Assembly: GCF_000949635.1 (NCBI RefSeq)
Contig: NZ_BAFN01000001.1
Location: 2,170,001 to 2,234,000 of the forward strand
DNA: 64,000 nt
From: Candidatus Brocadia sinica JPN1
GTDB taxonomy: Bacteria; Planctomycetota; Brocadiia; Brocadiales; Brocadiaceae
Direction: 5' to 3'
Shown: piece after piece, positions 42,196 through 51,109 of the stretch
Layout: each line of letters begins with the position of its first letter
Position numbering within the stretch: position 1 is the first letter of the stretch
The notes under the pieces: generated by a model
Databases searched by the model: none
Told to the model about the DNA's origin: nothing
What the model saw: only the letters and a program-made list of their open reading frames with translations
Program-made: the position numbers and the translations under genes

Positions 42196-43422
42196 ATGCA
42201 AAAATTATTTATAAAAGATATCGAAGTAAGAAGAAAGAGGGTAATGGTTCGAACCGATTATAATGTACCCTTAGACGATGAAGGAAACATTACTGATGAT
42301 ACCAGGATAAGGGCAACATTGCCGACTATTAACTATTTGTTAGATGAAGAAGCAAAGGTAATTATAGCTTCACATCTGGGGAGGCCGGAAGGCAAAATAA
42401 ATCCTAAATACAGTCTCAAGCCAGTTGTAAGGCGACTGCAGCGTTTCCTCGGTGAAAAGGTAAAGGTAATTATGGCGGAGGATTGTATTGGCCCAAAGGT
42501 GAAAAAACAGATCGAGGAGATGCACTATGGAGATGTGATTGTACTGGAAAATTTGAGATTTCATCCTGGTGAAGAAAAAAACGATCCTGTTTTTGCAAAG
42601 GAGTTGGCCAGTCTGTGTGATGTATTAATACAAGATGCCTTTGGGAACTGCCATAGAAAGCACGCCTCAATGATTGGTATCGATGGATATGTACCATCAG
42701 CAGCGGGATTCTTACTCAAGAAAGAGATAGATTATTTTGAGAAGGCAGTCAATAATCCCATGCGGCCCGTTGTAGCTCTGTTAGGTGGGGCAAAGGTTTC
42801 TGACAAGATAAAGATCCTTGAAAATCTGGCCAAAAAAATGGATAAAATCCTTATTGGGGGGGCTATGGCATTCACCTTCCTCAAGGCACAGGGTTTTGGT
42901 GTAGGCAAGTCCCTGGTTGAGGATAGCATGCTTGATGTGGTAAAAAATTTGATGGATATATCCAAAAAAAATGGCACAAAACTGTATCTGCCGGTGGATT
43001 TTGTTGTTGCGGAAAATTTTGATGGACAGGCAGAGACAAAGGTAGTTCCCTATCAGGAAATTCCGGAAAAGTGGATTGCCCTTGATATTGGTCCTGCCAC
43101 TACGAAGCTGTTCATTGAAGCACTTCAAGATGCAAAGACGATTGTCTGGAATGGCCCTATGGGGGCATTTGAATTTGATGCTTTTAGTCGAGGGACATAT
43201 GCTATGGTAGACGCCGTAACAACTTCTCATGCATCAACAATCGTAGGTGGCGGTGATACCGATATGGCATTTCATAAATCAGGAAAGACGCACGAGGTAA
43301 CATTTATTTCCACAGGGGGTGGAGCTTTCCTAAAGTTATTAGAAGGAGGCGAACTCCCGGGAGTTGCATCGCTATCTGATAGAAGAAGAAGCGTAAGAAG
43401 CTCTTCTCCTTCGTTATCTTAA
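42196..43422 (+). CDS. pgk: Phosphoglycerate kinase
   Basis: 408 aa. 'RVMVRTDYNVPLDDEGNITD', 'IIASHLGRPEG', 'HPGEEKNDPVFAKELASLCD' and the nucleotide-binding 'STIVGGGDTDMAFHKSG' are PGK signatures. The normal end ELPGVASLSD is followed by an extra basic/Ser tail (RRRSVRSSSPSLS). No clear ribosome site; it starts 41 nt after gap, so translation probably relies on the operon transcript. It transfers phosphate from 1,3-bisphosphoglycerate to ADP. Confidence 0.96.
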   Translation: MQKLFIKDIEVRRKRVMVRTDYNVPLDDEGNITDDTRIRATLPTINYLLDEEAKVIIASHLGRPEGKINPKYSLKPVVRRLQRFLGEKVKVIMAEDCIGPKVKKQIEEMHYGDVIVLENLRFHPGEEKNDPVFAKELASLCDVLIQDAFGNCHRKHASMIGIDGYVPSAAGFLLKKEIDYFEKAVNNPMRPVVALLGGAKVSDKIKILENLAKKMDKILIGGAMAFTFLKAQGFGVGKSLVEDSMLDVVKNLMDISKKNGTKLYLPVDFVVAENFDGQAETKVVPYQEIPEKWIALDIGPATTKLFIEALQDAKTIVWNGPMGAFEFDAFSRGTYAMVDAVTTSHASTIVGGGDTDMAFHKSGKTHEVTFISTGGGAFLKLLEGGELPGVASLSDRRRSVRSSSPSLS

Positions 43423-43511
43423 CATAGATATGGAACATCTGAAAATAAGGGGGGGGTATTTTTCCCTCACACTTGCCAATCAGGAAAATAAACCAAAAAG
43501 ACGTTAAGAAT

Positions 43512-44195
43512 ATGCAACCAAAAATTAAAATCGCAGCATCCATCCTCGCTGCTAATCCTGTACGACTAGAAGATGAAATTAGAAAAGTAGAAACAGCAGG
43601 CGCAGATTTGATCCATATTGATGTTATGGATGGTCATTTTGTTCCAAATATTACTATGGGTCCGTTCATAGTAGAAGGAATAAGGCGTATTGCTCAGGTG
43701 CCTTTAGACATTCACCTGATGATTGAACACCCTGAACGGTATGTGGATGCATTTGCCGGTGCGGCAGGGGATGGAGATCTGATAACATTTCATATAGAAA
43801 CCACGAAAAAACCGAAAGAAATTATTTCTCTGATTAAGAATGCGGGGTTAAAGGCCAGTGTATCGCTGAATCCAGATACACCGACCGAGTTGGTTGAAGA
43901 TCTTCTGGAGATGGTGGATATGGTGCTTGTCATGTCTGTAAATCCAGGTTTTGCCGGGCAAAAATTTATATCAAAGGTTTTGCCAAAGATTGCAAGATTG
44001 CGCAGTATCGCACCAGATGAAATGGATATCGAAGTTGACGGCGGTATTACAACAGAAACGATTACTCAGGCTGTACAACAGGGGGCTAATGTGATAGTTG
44101 CTGCCTCCTCGATTTTTAAAGCTGATGACCCATGCGCCGCAATCAAAACCCTCAAACAAATTGCAGAGCGGGTTGATAACAAAGTAAAGGCGTAA
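43512..44195 (+). CDS. rpe: Ribulose-phosphate 3-epimerase
   Basis: 227 aa from ATG 43512; the earlier in-frame start at 43473 adds a non-conserved leader. 'IKIAASILAANPVRLEDEIR', metal and catalytic motifs 'LIHIDVMDGHFVPNITMG', 'LDIHLMIEHPERYVDAFAGA', 'VMSVNPGFAGQKFI' and 'EVDGGI' define RPE. It interconverts ribulose-5-P and xylulose-5-P in the pentose phosphate pathway. A hairpin at 44247-44267 follows. Confidence 0.96.
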   Translation: MQPKIKIAASILAANPVRLEDEIRKVETAGADLIHIDVMDGHFVPNITMGPFIVEGIRRIAQVPLDIHLMIEHPERYVDAFAGAAGDGDLITFHIETTKKPKEIISLIKNAGLKASVSLNPDTPTELVEDLLEMVDMVLVMSVNPGFAGQKFISKVLPKIARLRSIAPDEMDIEVDGGITTETITQAVQQGANVIVAASSIFKADDPCAAIKTLKQIAERVDNKVKA

Positions 44196-44246
44196 ATTTT
44201 CCTATCAGAATTTTAAAAAGGCTTGTTTTTACGAGTTCACTTAGCT

Positions 44247-44267
44247 GAAAAAACAACTTGTTTTTTC
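44247..44267 (+). terminator. Hairpin after rpe
   Basis: GAAAAAACAA-C-TTGTTTTTTC, a perfect 10-bp A/T-rich stem followed by CTT. It may attenuate read-through into accD, which starts about 125 nt further on. Confidence 0.5.
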
Positions 44268-44416
44268 CTTAAAAATTTATAAACTATAGTCTCGTATCTT
44301 ATCGGATTGGATTTTGAAATAATCTGATATTGGAATTGCTCTTTTAAGATACCTATAAAAAATTTTATAACAGGTGGGGTGTTTTTCCCAATGGTTTTCT
44401 TCAGAAAAAAAAGGAT

Positions 44417-45202
44417 ATGCCCAATGGTTTGTGGGTACGTTGTGAAGGCTGTAAGGGCATGCTGTTTAAAAAGGTTGTTGAAGAAAAAATGTTTGTGTGC
44501 CCTGAATGCAACTATCACTTTCGGATATTCAGCAGAGATAGGTTGAAGCTTTTGGTTGATGAAAACAGCTTTGAGGAAATGTGGGCTAATATGGTGCCGT
44601 GCGACCCGTTAAGTTTTAAAGATCGGGTAACTTACCCTGAAAGGGTAGCTGCTGAGCAACAAAAGACCGGTCTCAAAGAGGCTGCAATTGTAGGAAAGGG
44701 AAAGATCAATGGGAGAGAGGTGATGATTGGAATTACCGACCCATCTTTTATCATGGGAAGCATGGGTTCCGTGGTTGGAGAGAAGATTGCCCGGATTGCA
44801 GAAAAAGCTATGGAACTGAAGCTACCTTTGATTATTATTTCAGGTTCTGGTGGTGGCGCACGCATGCAGGAGGGCGTTTTTTCTCTTATGCAAATGGCAA
44901 AGACGAGCGCTGCTATAGCACGATTTCAAGGGGCTGGTGGTTTGTATATATCGATACTAACAGATCCATCTTTGGGTGGAGTAATGGCCAGCTTTGCGTC
45001 TTTGGCTGATATTACGATAGCGGAACCAAAGGCACTGATAGGTTTTGCAGGTCCCAGGGTTATTCAAGAGACGATAAAGCGTACCCTTCCGAAGGGTTTT
45101 CAAACGGCTGAGTTCTTACTGGAGCATGGCTTTTTAGATAGGATTGTCAATCGTCAGGATATGAAAAAAGAATTATTCAGAATGATTAGTTATCTGCAAT
45201 AA
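44417..45202 (+). CDS. accD: Acetyl-CoA carboxylase carboxyltransferase beta subunit; N-terminus in another frame
   Basis: 261 aa as read from ATG 44417. Zinc ribbon CEGC...CPEC (residues 9-34), then the crotonase-like core with '[20 protein letters not shown]' and '[20 protein letters not shown]'. The usual AccD start lies just upstream: ATG 44391 gives MVFFRKK and then an 8-A run at 44405-44412; one more A would fuse it in frame as [23 protein letters not shown] precedes 44391. So either slippage on A8, a real deletion with restart at 44417, or a sequencing error. It transfers the carboxyl group to acetyl-CoA in fatty acid synthesis. Confidence 0.93.
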   Translation: MPNGLWVRCEGCKGMLFKKVVEEKMFVCPECNYHFRIFSRDRLKLLVDENSFEEMWANMVPCDPLSFKDRVTYPERVAAEQQKTGLKEAAIVGKGKINGREVMIGITDPSFIMGSMGSVVGEKIARIAEKAMELKLPLIIISGSGGGARMQEGVFSLMQMAKTSAAIARFQGAGGLYISILTDPSLGGVMASFASLADITIAEPKALIGFAGPRVIQETIKRTLPKGFQTAEFLLEHGFLDRIVNRQDMKKELFRMISYLQ

Positions 45203-45228
45203 TTTATAGAAAGAGAAGATAAAAAGAT

Positions 45229-45303
45229 TCCCCTGTAGCTCAATGGTAGAGTAGCCGGCTGTTAACCGGTTGGTTGTAGGTTCGAATCCTACCGGGGGAG
45301 CCA
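45229..45303 (+). tRNA. tRNA-Asn (GTT)
   Basis: Full cloverleaf with encoded CCA: acceptor TCCCCTG with CGGGGGA, discriminator G, D-arm GCTC/GAGT, anticodon loop CTGTTAA (anticodon GTT) on stem GCCGG/CCGGT, and T-loop TTCGAAT. It is flanked downstream by a serine-recombinase remnant. Confidence 0.97.
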
Positions 45304-45315
45304 ATTTTGCCCATA

Positions 45316-45349
45316 GGCAGAACTTCTATTCCCGAGGTTCTGCCTTTTT
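45316..45349 (+). terminator. Terminator after tRNA-Asn
   Basis: GGCAGAAC (45316-45323) pairs with GTTCTGCC (45337-45344), followed by TTTTT. Good factor-independent terminator of accD-tRNA or the tRNA alone. Confidence 0.85.
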
Positions 45350-46007
45350 CATTTATAATTTATAATAGGAATGTTATAGTCAATCTTGATTTCCGGGTGG
45401 TTGACAACAATCCTTTTAATAAAGGATCTCAAGAAGGACTTTTGTTCGGCAATTGGGCTTTTATGGAGAAGGTCGGAAAGGTCTTGAACATAGTTTTTTA
45501 GGGTCTTTAAATCAAAAGGTAAAGTTTTTGGATTTTTTATTTCCTCGACAATTTCATCCCGATTCGTTTCCAGTGTATTTATTTGTCCTCTAATCTCCTT
45601 TATTCTGGGAGCAAGGTCATCAACATTGAGCTTGTCAGATTCAAGGGAGTAATAGAGCTTATTTAGTTTTTCTTGTAAAATTCCAATTGTTTATCAATTA
45701 TTTTAACTTGGTCCTCTGAATCTCTTTTATGCTGGTTAATTTCGTTAAGTACAATATTGAAAAGCTCTGTCAGATTTTCCTCTGTAAGAATATGAGTTTT
45801 TATGTGTTCAATAATAAGAAGCTCAATTTCTTTCTTTTTGATGAGCCTTGCACTGCAAATGTCTTTTCCTCGTTTAATGTAATTATGGCAAGCATAGTAA
45901 AAATGTTGACCAGATTTTGCCGAACTCCCTATCATTTTTGCCTTACATTTTCCACAGTAAATAAGCCCGCTTAAAAGATAGTCGTTTGTAATCTCTCTTG
46001 GGATCAA
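45349..46007 (-). pseudogene. Large serine recombinase remnant (zinc ribbon and coiled coil)
   Basis: Starting at 46007, 'LLSGLIYCGKCKAKMIGSSA', 'HFYYACHNYIKRGKDICSAR' are the recombinase zinc beta-ribbon (C..C...C...C). The frame stops after 'QLEFYKKN', but a shift by one base continues the coiled-coil and C-terminus (LQEKLNKLYYSLESDKLNVD ... IKRIVVNHPEIKIDYN) to a stop at 45349. The N-terminal catalytic domain with the active Ser is absent; a Y1 element sits where it should be. It abuts tRNA-Asn, a common integration site, so it is probably the scar of an integrated element. Confidence 0.85.
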
Positions 46008-46025
46008 TTCCGATCAATTAATTCA

Positions 46026-46581
46026 GGGGACACCATACTTAATTATTGGCTTTGTTTTTAAAATTATTAATATGTCCACATGGCCAGAATTGCTCGTGTG
46101 GTCGCACCAGAAGTACCACACCATATTACTCAGCGAGGAAATCGCCGTTTGAAGACATTCTTCTGCAACGAGGATTATGAGGGATACATAGACTTGATGT
46201 CCCAGTGAGGTACGCACTGGAACATTGAAGTATGGGCATATTGCCTGATGCCAAACCATGTACACCTAATTGCAGTTCCGCCTTCTAAAAAGGCGTTTAG
46301 TCAGGCGATTGGCGAAGCGCATCGGCGCTACACGCGTCGCGTAAACTTTCGGGAAGGTTGGAGAGGACACCTATGGCAAGGACGTTTTGCTCTCAAAGGG
46401 TCTATCGGATGAGGAAGTCGAAAAGCTTCGATGTTACGAGCGAACCGGGAGACCTCTTGGCACTGACAGTTTTTTGGCATGGCTTGAAAATGTACTTGGT
46501 AGAATACTCCGTAAGCAGAAACCTGGCCAAAGGTGACTCAAAAGAAAAATAAGAATCTCTAAAATTAAGTATGGTGTCCCC
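46026..46581 (+). mobile_element. Dead Y1-transposase element with 19-bp inverted ends
   Basis: GGGGACACCATACTTAATT (46026-46044) and its exact reverse complement (46563-46581) bound a broken Y1 transposase gene. The sequence outside both ends also resembles AATTC. The element interrupts the serine-recombinase remnant. Confidence 0.8.
46080..46536 (+). pseudogene. Y1 (IS200-like/REP-type) transposase, broken
   Basis: ATG 46080 gives 'MARIARVVAPEVPHHITQRG', then an internal TGA after DLMSQ, then 'YCLMPNHVHLIAVPPSKKAF' with the HxH motif, 'EGWRGHLWQGRF', and after a deletion and frameshift 'EEVEKLRCYERTGRPLGTDS' to TGA 46534-46536. The order matches PF01797-type transposases ending in TGRPLG, with the middle (Tyr-containing helix) lost. 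Clearly inactive. Confidence 0.85.
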
Positions 46582-46898
46582 GAATTCGCGCAAGAATACC
46601 GGAGAGAAGACGAAGGATACTATGGATGGAGACGTCCTGGAACTTACGGGGGATGAGTGGGAGGAGGAGACAGGACAGTTGGCTGGAATATTTGGAGTAA
46701 GTAACGAGGAGGAAATACCCCTGAGGTGTGTAAGCGCTTTACAGGAGGATAGTGAGCGGTTTTATGTGTTGGAGGTACTGGGAAAGAGTGAGGATAGTTT
46801 GCAGGTGGGTGTGATGGAGTGGAGGAAGGTAGGGTTTGTGAATGGTGGTCTAAGGAGTGTCAGCGGTTTGTCCCTGAGGTGGAAGCCGAGTCATACAG
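46582..46898 (+). other. Unrecognised coding-like stretch
   Basis: An acidic open frame from ATG 46622 (DVLELTGDEWEEETGQLAGI, 'FGVSNEEEIPLRCVSALQED') runs into the kelch-like segment in another frame. No family recognised. It is likely the broken 5' part of the same former gene or an unrelated fragment in the decayed island. Confidence 0.35.
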
Positions 46899-47237
46899 TT
46901 ATAACCTGCCGGAGATTGCATCAGGAGCCCCCCAATCATACGCCCCCAACACCTGGTCTCCAACGACTGTTACTCCAGCCCCGTCTGCCCGTATCGGGCA
47001 GACGGGGGTGTGGACGGGCTCGCAGATGATCGTGTGGGGGGATGGAATGGCACGAATTATTTCAACACCGGCGGACGCTATAACCCCACAACAAACACAT
47101 GGACGGCCACATCCACCACAGGCGCCCCCTCTGCCCGATTCAGGCACACGGCGGTGTGGACGGGTGCACAGATGATTGTGTGGGGCGGATGGAATGGTAC
47201 GAGTTATTTCAACACCGGAGGTCTCTATACCCCATAA
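46899..47237 (+). pseudogene. Kelch-repeat (beta-propeller) fragment, frameshifted
   Basis: Two kelch-like repeats: 'APSARIGQTGVWTGSQMIVW' in one frame and 'GGWNGTNYFNTGGRYNPTTN', 'APSARFRHTAVWTGAQMIVW', 'GGWNGTSYFNTGGLYTP' in the next, joined by a one-base loss in the G6 run near 47035 (seven G would keep the frame). A stop follows at once, so most of the propeller is missing. It appears to be the tail or a fragment of a surface/exported kelch protein. Confidence 0.7.
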
Positions 47238-47270
47238 GAGGCATGGGAAAAAAGCTTCTTGTGGAAAGGG

Positions 47271-47315
47271 AAGGTACGAGGAGGGACACGGTATTTCCGG
47301 GTCCCTCCGTACCTT
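47271..47315 (+). terminator. Hairpin after the kelch fragment
   Basis: AAGGTACGAGGAGGGAC pairs with GTCCCTCCGTACCTT apart from a small bulge, loop of about 12 nt. No strong U-tract follows, so it may be a repeat hairpin rather than a terminator. Confidence 0.45.
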
Positions 47316-47520
47316 GTGAAAAAGGGGATTTATAAATGTCTAATTCTAGTCCGAACAAGTCGGAACGTATAGTGCGGGTGGTTTACCCCGTTAGCTATGA
47401 GATATCGAACAGGAGACACAATGAAAATTCACAAGTTTCCAAAGTCCCGTTACTCACTACAATACAATATCTCACGGGGTTGATTCCCACTAAAGTGCCG
47501 ACCACAAGGGTTCGGCGCTA

Positions 47521-47760
47521 GTGCGCCTGAAAGTGCACAATGCCAGAGGGGGTGAAAGTCCCCTTCAGGGAAAACGCTTTCCGCCCTGCAACAGACCGTA
47601 ACTGCGAGACTCTATGGCCGGTTCAATCTTGCAGATAGAATCAGAAATTTCAAGTTTGGTAGCCGAACAGCTGACAAACTGAGCATTGTACGCGATGCCA
47701 GGGCGCAGACTGAAGTCTACGGCTACCAAATACCCAAAAACCGCATAAAAAAGGAACCAT
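47521..47760 (+). ncRNA. Possible 5' fragment of a group II intron
   Basis: GTGCGCC at 47521 fits the conserved 5' end (GUGYG), and AGGGGGTGAAAGTCCCC shortly after is a typical domain I hairpin of bacterial group II introns, followed by a structured 'CAACAGACCGTAACTGCGAG' region. No reverse transcriptase frame and no domain V/VI is seen before the next gene, so it is truncated if real. Assignment rests on pattern memory. Confidence 0.4.
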
Positions 47761-47856
47761 GGGTGACCCTTCTTTCTTCTTACAGTAGTAAGGAAGGTAT
47801 ACACAACGTCTTAAGTAATTGCGCATAAAGGCGTTGTTTAGAATTGATAGCCTATC

Positions 47857-48933
47857 CTACAAATACTGGATAATCTGTGTCCTTCCATATTCCCTTTCTC
47901 CTCTTTCAATCTTCAATGCCCCCAAACGTATTGTTGCAATTTTAGAAATATTGCTCACGGGGGTGAAGAGTGTTATTTTTCCGGCAAAAGGATCTAAATC
48001 GGTAACAGTGCCAAGACCCAGGGTAGTATTGTTTTCGTCGTTGAGGCCCACTAAAAGGTCTTTTAATTGTTGTCTTTCAATCAGTACAACCGAGGAAGCG
48101 CCAAAATAACCTTTCAGTTTATAGACCGGTATTGATACGTCCATGTGGTCTGGCATGATCAGGAGTTCAGTGCCACATTTTTCCATGTAGAGATGGTTCA
48201 TACCATGGATGCAGGCTTCTTTTGGTAATTCGGCTGGTTGTATCCTTTGACCGGTACCTATAATACAAGATGGGAATGCCACCTTGTGAATTGGGCAATC
48301 TACGATTTTTGCCGATTTGAAATATGCTTTATATTTTTCACTCCTGTATCTCTGCCTTTCGGCCTGTGAACGGGTTACTACGTGTTTCGAACATACCAGC
48401 CGCATAACCTGCCAACCCATTTTTTCGTAACCTCTCAAAAGATGTTCCATCTCGTCTTCTGCCTGTAACGCAAGAATCCGTTGCGGACGAAGCATTTCTA
48501 TTTTATGGAGTTTCAGGATGCGGGCGACGGGCCCATCAATAAAACCTGTCGTGTCTACCAGGGTGATATGTGAGCCTTGTTGCTGGGATTTGTCAACCAT
48601 CGTTTTTATTGCATGAAGTGTCTGCAATAAAAAACCTTCGGGTGCAGTATTTCCTACAAAATGGAGATATAAGGGGTTTGCAGAATTATTTTGATGCGGA
48701 GGTGTGTTGAAAATCTTTAAACTTACCGTTGTTGGCGGGCCTAATGTAGATTGGCCTAAATCGCTATCGACATATCCCACGCGTGTTCCGGAAGCCGCCC
48801 ATGTATGGATCAGATACTTACACAGGGTGCTTTTGCCGCTATCGGTCTTGCCAAGGACAATACATACTTTTGCGTCTTGCTTTATCCGCTTTGCTGCCTG
48901 CTCCCATTCCTTCCGGATATCGATCGTGTCCAT
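47857..48933 (-). CDS. Grc3/Clp1-type polynucleotide 5'-hydroxyl kinase
   Basis: 358 aa. Walker A 'VCIVLGKTDSGKSTLCKYLI' near residues 24-43, 'GYVDSDLGQSTLGPPTTVSL' (the DxDxGQ-like Clp1 signature) and 'HITLVDTTGFIDGPVARILK' belong to the Clp1_P/NOL9-Grc3 family, which phosphorylates 5'-OH ends of RNA or DNA. In eukaryotes and archaea it acts in RNA processing; bacterial members are uncommon and may serve RNA repair. Its ATG overlaps the recJ stop by one base (TAATG), so the two are co-translated, linking it to nucleic-acid repair. Confidence 0.87.
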   Translation of the reverse strand: MDTIDIRKEWEQAAKRIKQDAKVCIVLGKTDSGKSTLCKYLIHTWAASGTRVGYVDSDLGQSTLGPPTTVSLKIFNTPPHQNNSANPLYLHFVGNTAPEGFLLQTLHAIKTMVDKSQQQGSHITLVDTTGFIDGPVARILKLHKIEMLRPQRILALQAEDEMEHLLRGYEKMGWQVMRLVCSKHVVTRSQAERQRYRSEKYKAYFKSAKIVDCPIHKVAFPSCIIGTGQRIQPAELPKEACIHGMNHLYMEKCGTELLIMPDHMDVSIPVYKLKGYFGASSVVLIERQQLKDLLVGLNDENNTTLGLGTVTDLDPFAGKITLFTPVSNISKIATIRLGALKIERGEREYGRTQIIQYL

Positions 48934-50666
48934 TATTCATTATCAAATTTTACGTCTTTAACCTCCAGCTCCAGTTGCTCATTATCCATCCAATTATTTA
49001 TTTTTACCGCAAAGGCAATTGAACACGTCCTTCCATTTTGTCTAAGTCTGTCCATGTGCTCTCCCATACCAAAGGCAACTGCCCTGATGGCTGCGTCTCC
49101 CTGTTTAACATAGAAACTCAGATGTTGTCCTTTCGAGCCGATACGGCGCGGCTGTCCGACAATTTTTAAATTTGTAGCAGCAAATAAGGGTATGGGATTT
49201 CCCTCACCGTGGGGGGAGAGGCGTGCAAGCTCCGTTACCAATGCCTTGGACAACATGGAGAGTGTGACTTCCGCATCAATATTCAGGACGGGCACCAGAT
49301 CCGTCTTGCAAAGTCTTTGAGATGTCATACTATTGAGCATCTCACGAAAGGCATCAATATTATCCGGGTGTATCTTTAATCCTGCGGCTTGTGCATGACC
49401 ACCCACAGAAAGTAATTTATTCCTGCAATTTTCAAGGGCCTCCAGGATATGAAATGAGGGAATGGAACGTGCGGAACCGTGACCGATGTCATCCGCAACG
49501 GCAATCATTACGGTGGGACGATTAAATTCTTCTACAATTTTCGAGGCAATAATCCCAATAACCCCTGGATGCCATCCCTCGTCTGCCAATACAATAGCGG
49601 TGGTTTCATCCAGGTCTAATTCGTGTAATACCTTTTTCCTTGCTGACGCCATGATATCAATCTGGATTTCCTGCCTTCTTTTATTCTCCTGTTCCAGAAA
49701 ATTGGCAATTTCCACGGCCCTTTCCTTGCATCTCGTGATTAACAGTTCAACGACAATGCCTGCATTGCCTATACGGCCTGGAGCATTCAACCGGGGTCCC
49801 AAACGATATCCTACATGAAAGGCATCGAGATTTCTGTGAGAAATATCTGCCACATCAAGGAGCGCTCGCAACCCTGGGATTTCAGTATATTGCAACGCAC
49901 TCAGCCCATATTTTGTAACGATACGGTTTTCACCCAGGAGTGGCACCACATCAGCAATCGTTCCCAAAGCCACCAGACCTACAGCGCTTAGCAGGAAATC
50001 CTTGAATTCCGAAGAGACCTTCTTCTGAGGTGAAAAATGCTGCCCAATGGCCCATGCCAGCTTAAAGGCAATGCCAACGCCAGAGAGGTTATGAAACACA
50101 TGGTTGGATGCATGTAATTTTGGATTGACTACCGCAAAGGCATTGGGTATTTCCTGACCGGGCCGATGGTGATCGGTAATAATCAGGTCGATGCCATGTG
50201 TGCGTGCAATATCTGCCTCCCGGCAGGCATTGATACCGCAGTCTACCGTCAAAATGACGTTTGCCCCACCTTCCCGAAGCTTTTTAATTGCGTCTGCATT
50301 CAAACCATATCCCTCTTCCAGCCTTTCCGGGATATAGTAACTTACCTTTGCCCCCACCAATTCCAGGCACCGATACATGAGCGCCGTGGCCGATAGGCCA
50401 TCGACATCATAATCGCCGTAAATGACGATTTTTTCTCCCTTCCGTACGGCCTCGTTGATACGAATGGATGCCTTTTCAATATCCGGCAGAAGAGAGGGGT
50501 CTCCCAATGCCCCAATCTGTGGCTGGAGAAAGCTTCTGGCAGATGCGACATCAATGATCCCGCGATTGATAAGAACCTGAGCCAGCAATTGCGATATTTT
50601 GAGTCTGCTGGCAAGCTCTGTTTGCAGTGGCTTGTTAGGGGGACAAAATACCCACCGTTTAATCAT
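48933..50666 (-). CDS. recJ: Single-strand DNA-specific 5'-3' exonuclease RecJ
   Basis: 577 aa. Metal-binding motifs 'KIVIYGDYDVDGLSATALMY' and 'DLIITDHHRPGQEIPNAFAV' (DHH), then DHHA1 domain with 'GGHAQAAGLKI' and the C-terminal OB-like part. It degrades single-stranded DNA 5'-3' in recombination and mismatch repair. It is the first gene of a two-gene unit with the polynucleotide kinase, divergent from the exporter at 51110 across 443 bp. Confidence 0.95.
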   Translation of the reverse strand: MIKRWVFCPPNKPLQTELASRLKISQLLAQVLINRGIIDVASARSFLQPQIGALGDPSLLPDIEKASIRINEAVRKGEKIVIYGDYDVDGLSATALMYRCLELVGAKVSYYIPERLEEGYGLNADAIKKLREGGANVILTVDCGINACREADIARTHGIDLIITDHHRPGQEIPNAFAVVNPKLHASNHVFHNLSGVGIAFKLAWAIGQHFSPQKKVSSEFKDFLLSAVGLVALGTIADVVPLLGENRIVTKYGLSALQYTEIPGLRALLDVADISHRNLDAFHVGYRLGPRLNAPGRIGNAGIVVELLITRCKERAVEIANFLEQENKRRQEIQIDIMASARKKVLHELDLDETTAIVLADEGWHPGVIGIIASKIVEEFNRPTVMIAVADDIGHGSARSIPSFHILEALENCRNKLLSVGGHAQAAGLKIHPDNIDAFREMLNSMTSQRLCKTDLVPVLNIDAEVTLSMLSKALVTELARLSPHGEGNPIPLFAATNLKIVGQPRRIGSKGQHLSFYVKQGDAAIRAVAFGMGEHMDRLRQNGRTCSIAFAVKINNWMDNEQLELEVKDVKFDNE

Positions 50667-51109
50667 GGTGTTTTCGTTTATGAGAAAGGTATAATATTGT
50701 TAAAATGTAAAACTCAAATTCAAATGTATCAAAAAACAAACGACAGTATGTATTATTCAGCGCCAGGTAACTCTTTTTGGTTGCGGCTTGCTGTGTCAGG
50801 TGTTATCATTTTACTTTGATTTGTAAGTCTTTCAAGGAAATTTAATTATTTTTCATTTTTCTCTATTCTTCCCGGTATTTTATCACTTTAACCTTGTGTC
50901 CGCATTTTAACAAGGCAAGTGAACAGAAAATCTTTTATTGAAAAACATGCAATGATGTGATAGCATTTTGCTGTAGCTTTGCGATACTTCGCCATTGATG
51001 TCAAAAATAGTGGACTGGCCCAATGTTCCTTGTTTTGTTCCTCCACCTTGTATCACGGTATCACGGTAATTCTTCAGAACTTTTCGTTTTATAATCAATT
51101 AAGGAATCA
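50667..51109. other. 443-bp divergent spacer
   Basis: No gene seen. A direct repeat TATCACGG occurs twice in a row (about 51052-51067). It should hold promoters for recJ and for the msbA-like gene; none is strong enough to name. Confidence 0.4.

Noticed and set aside
47565-47804. 79-aa minus-strand frame in the intron-like region
   Set aside because: No domain, and the plus-strand hairpins explain the sequence better.
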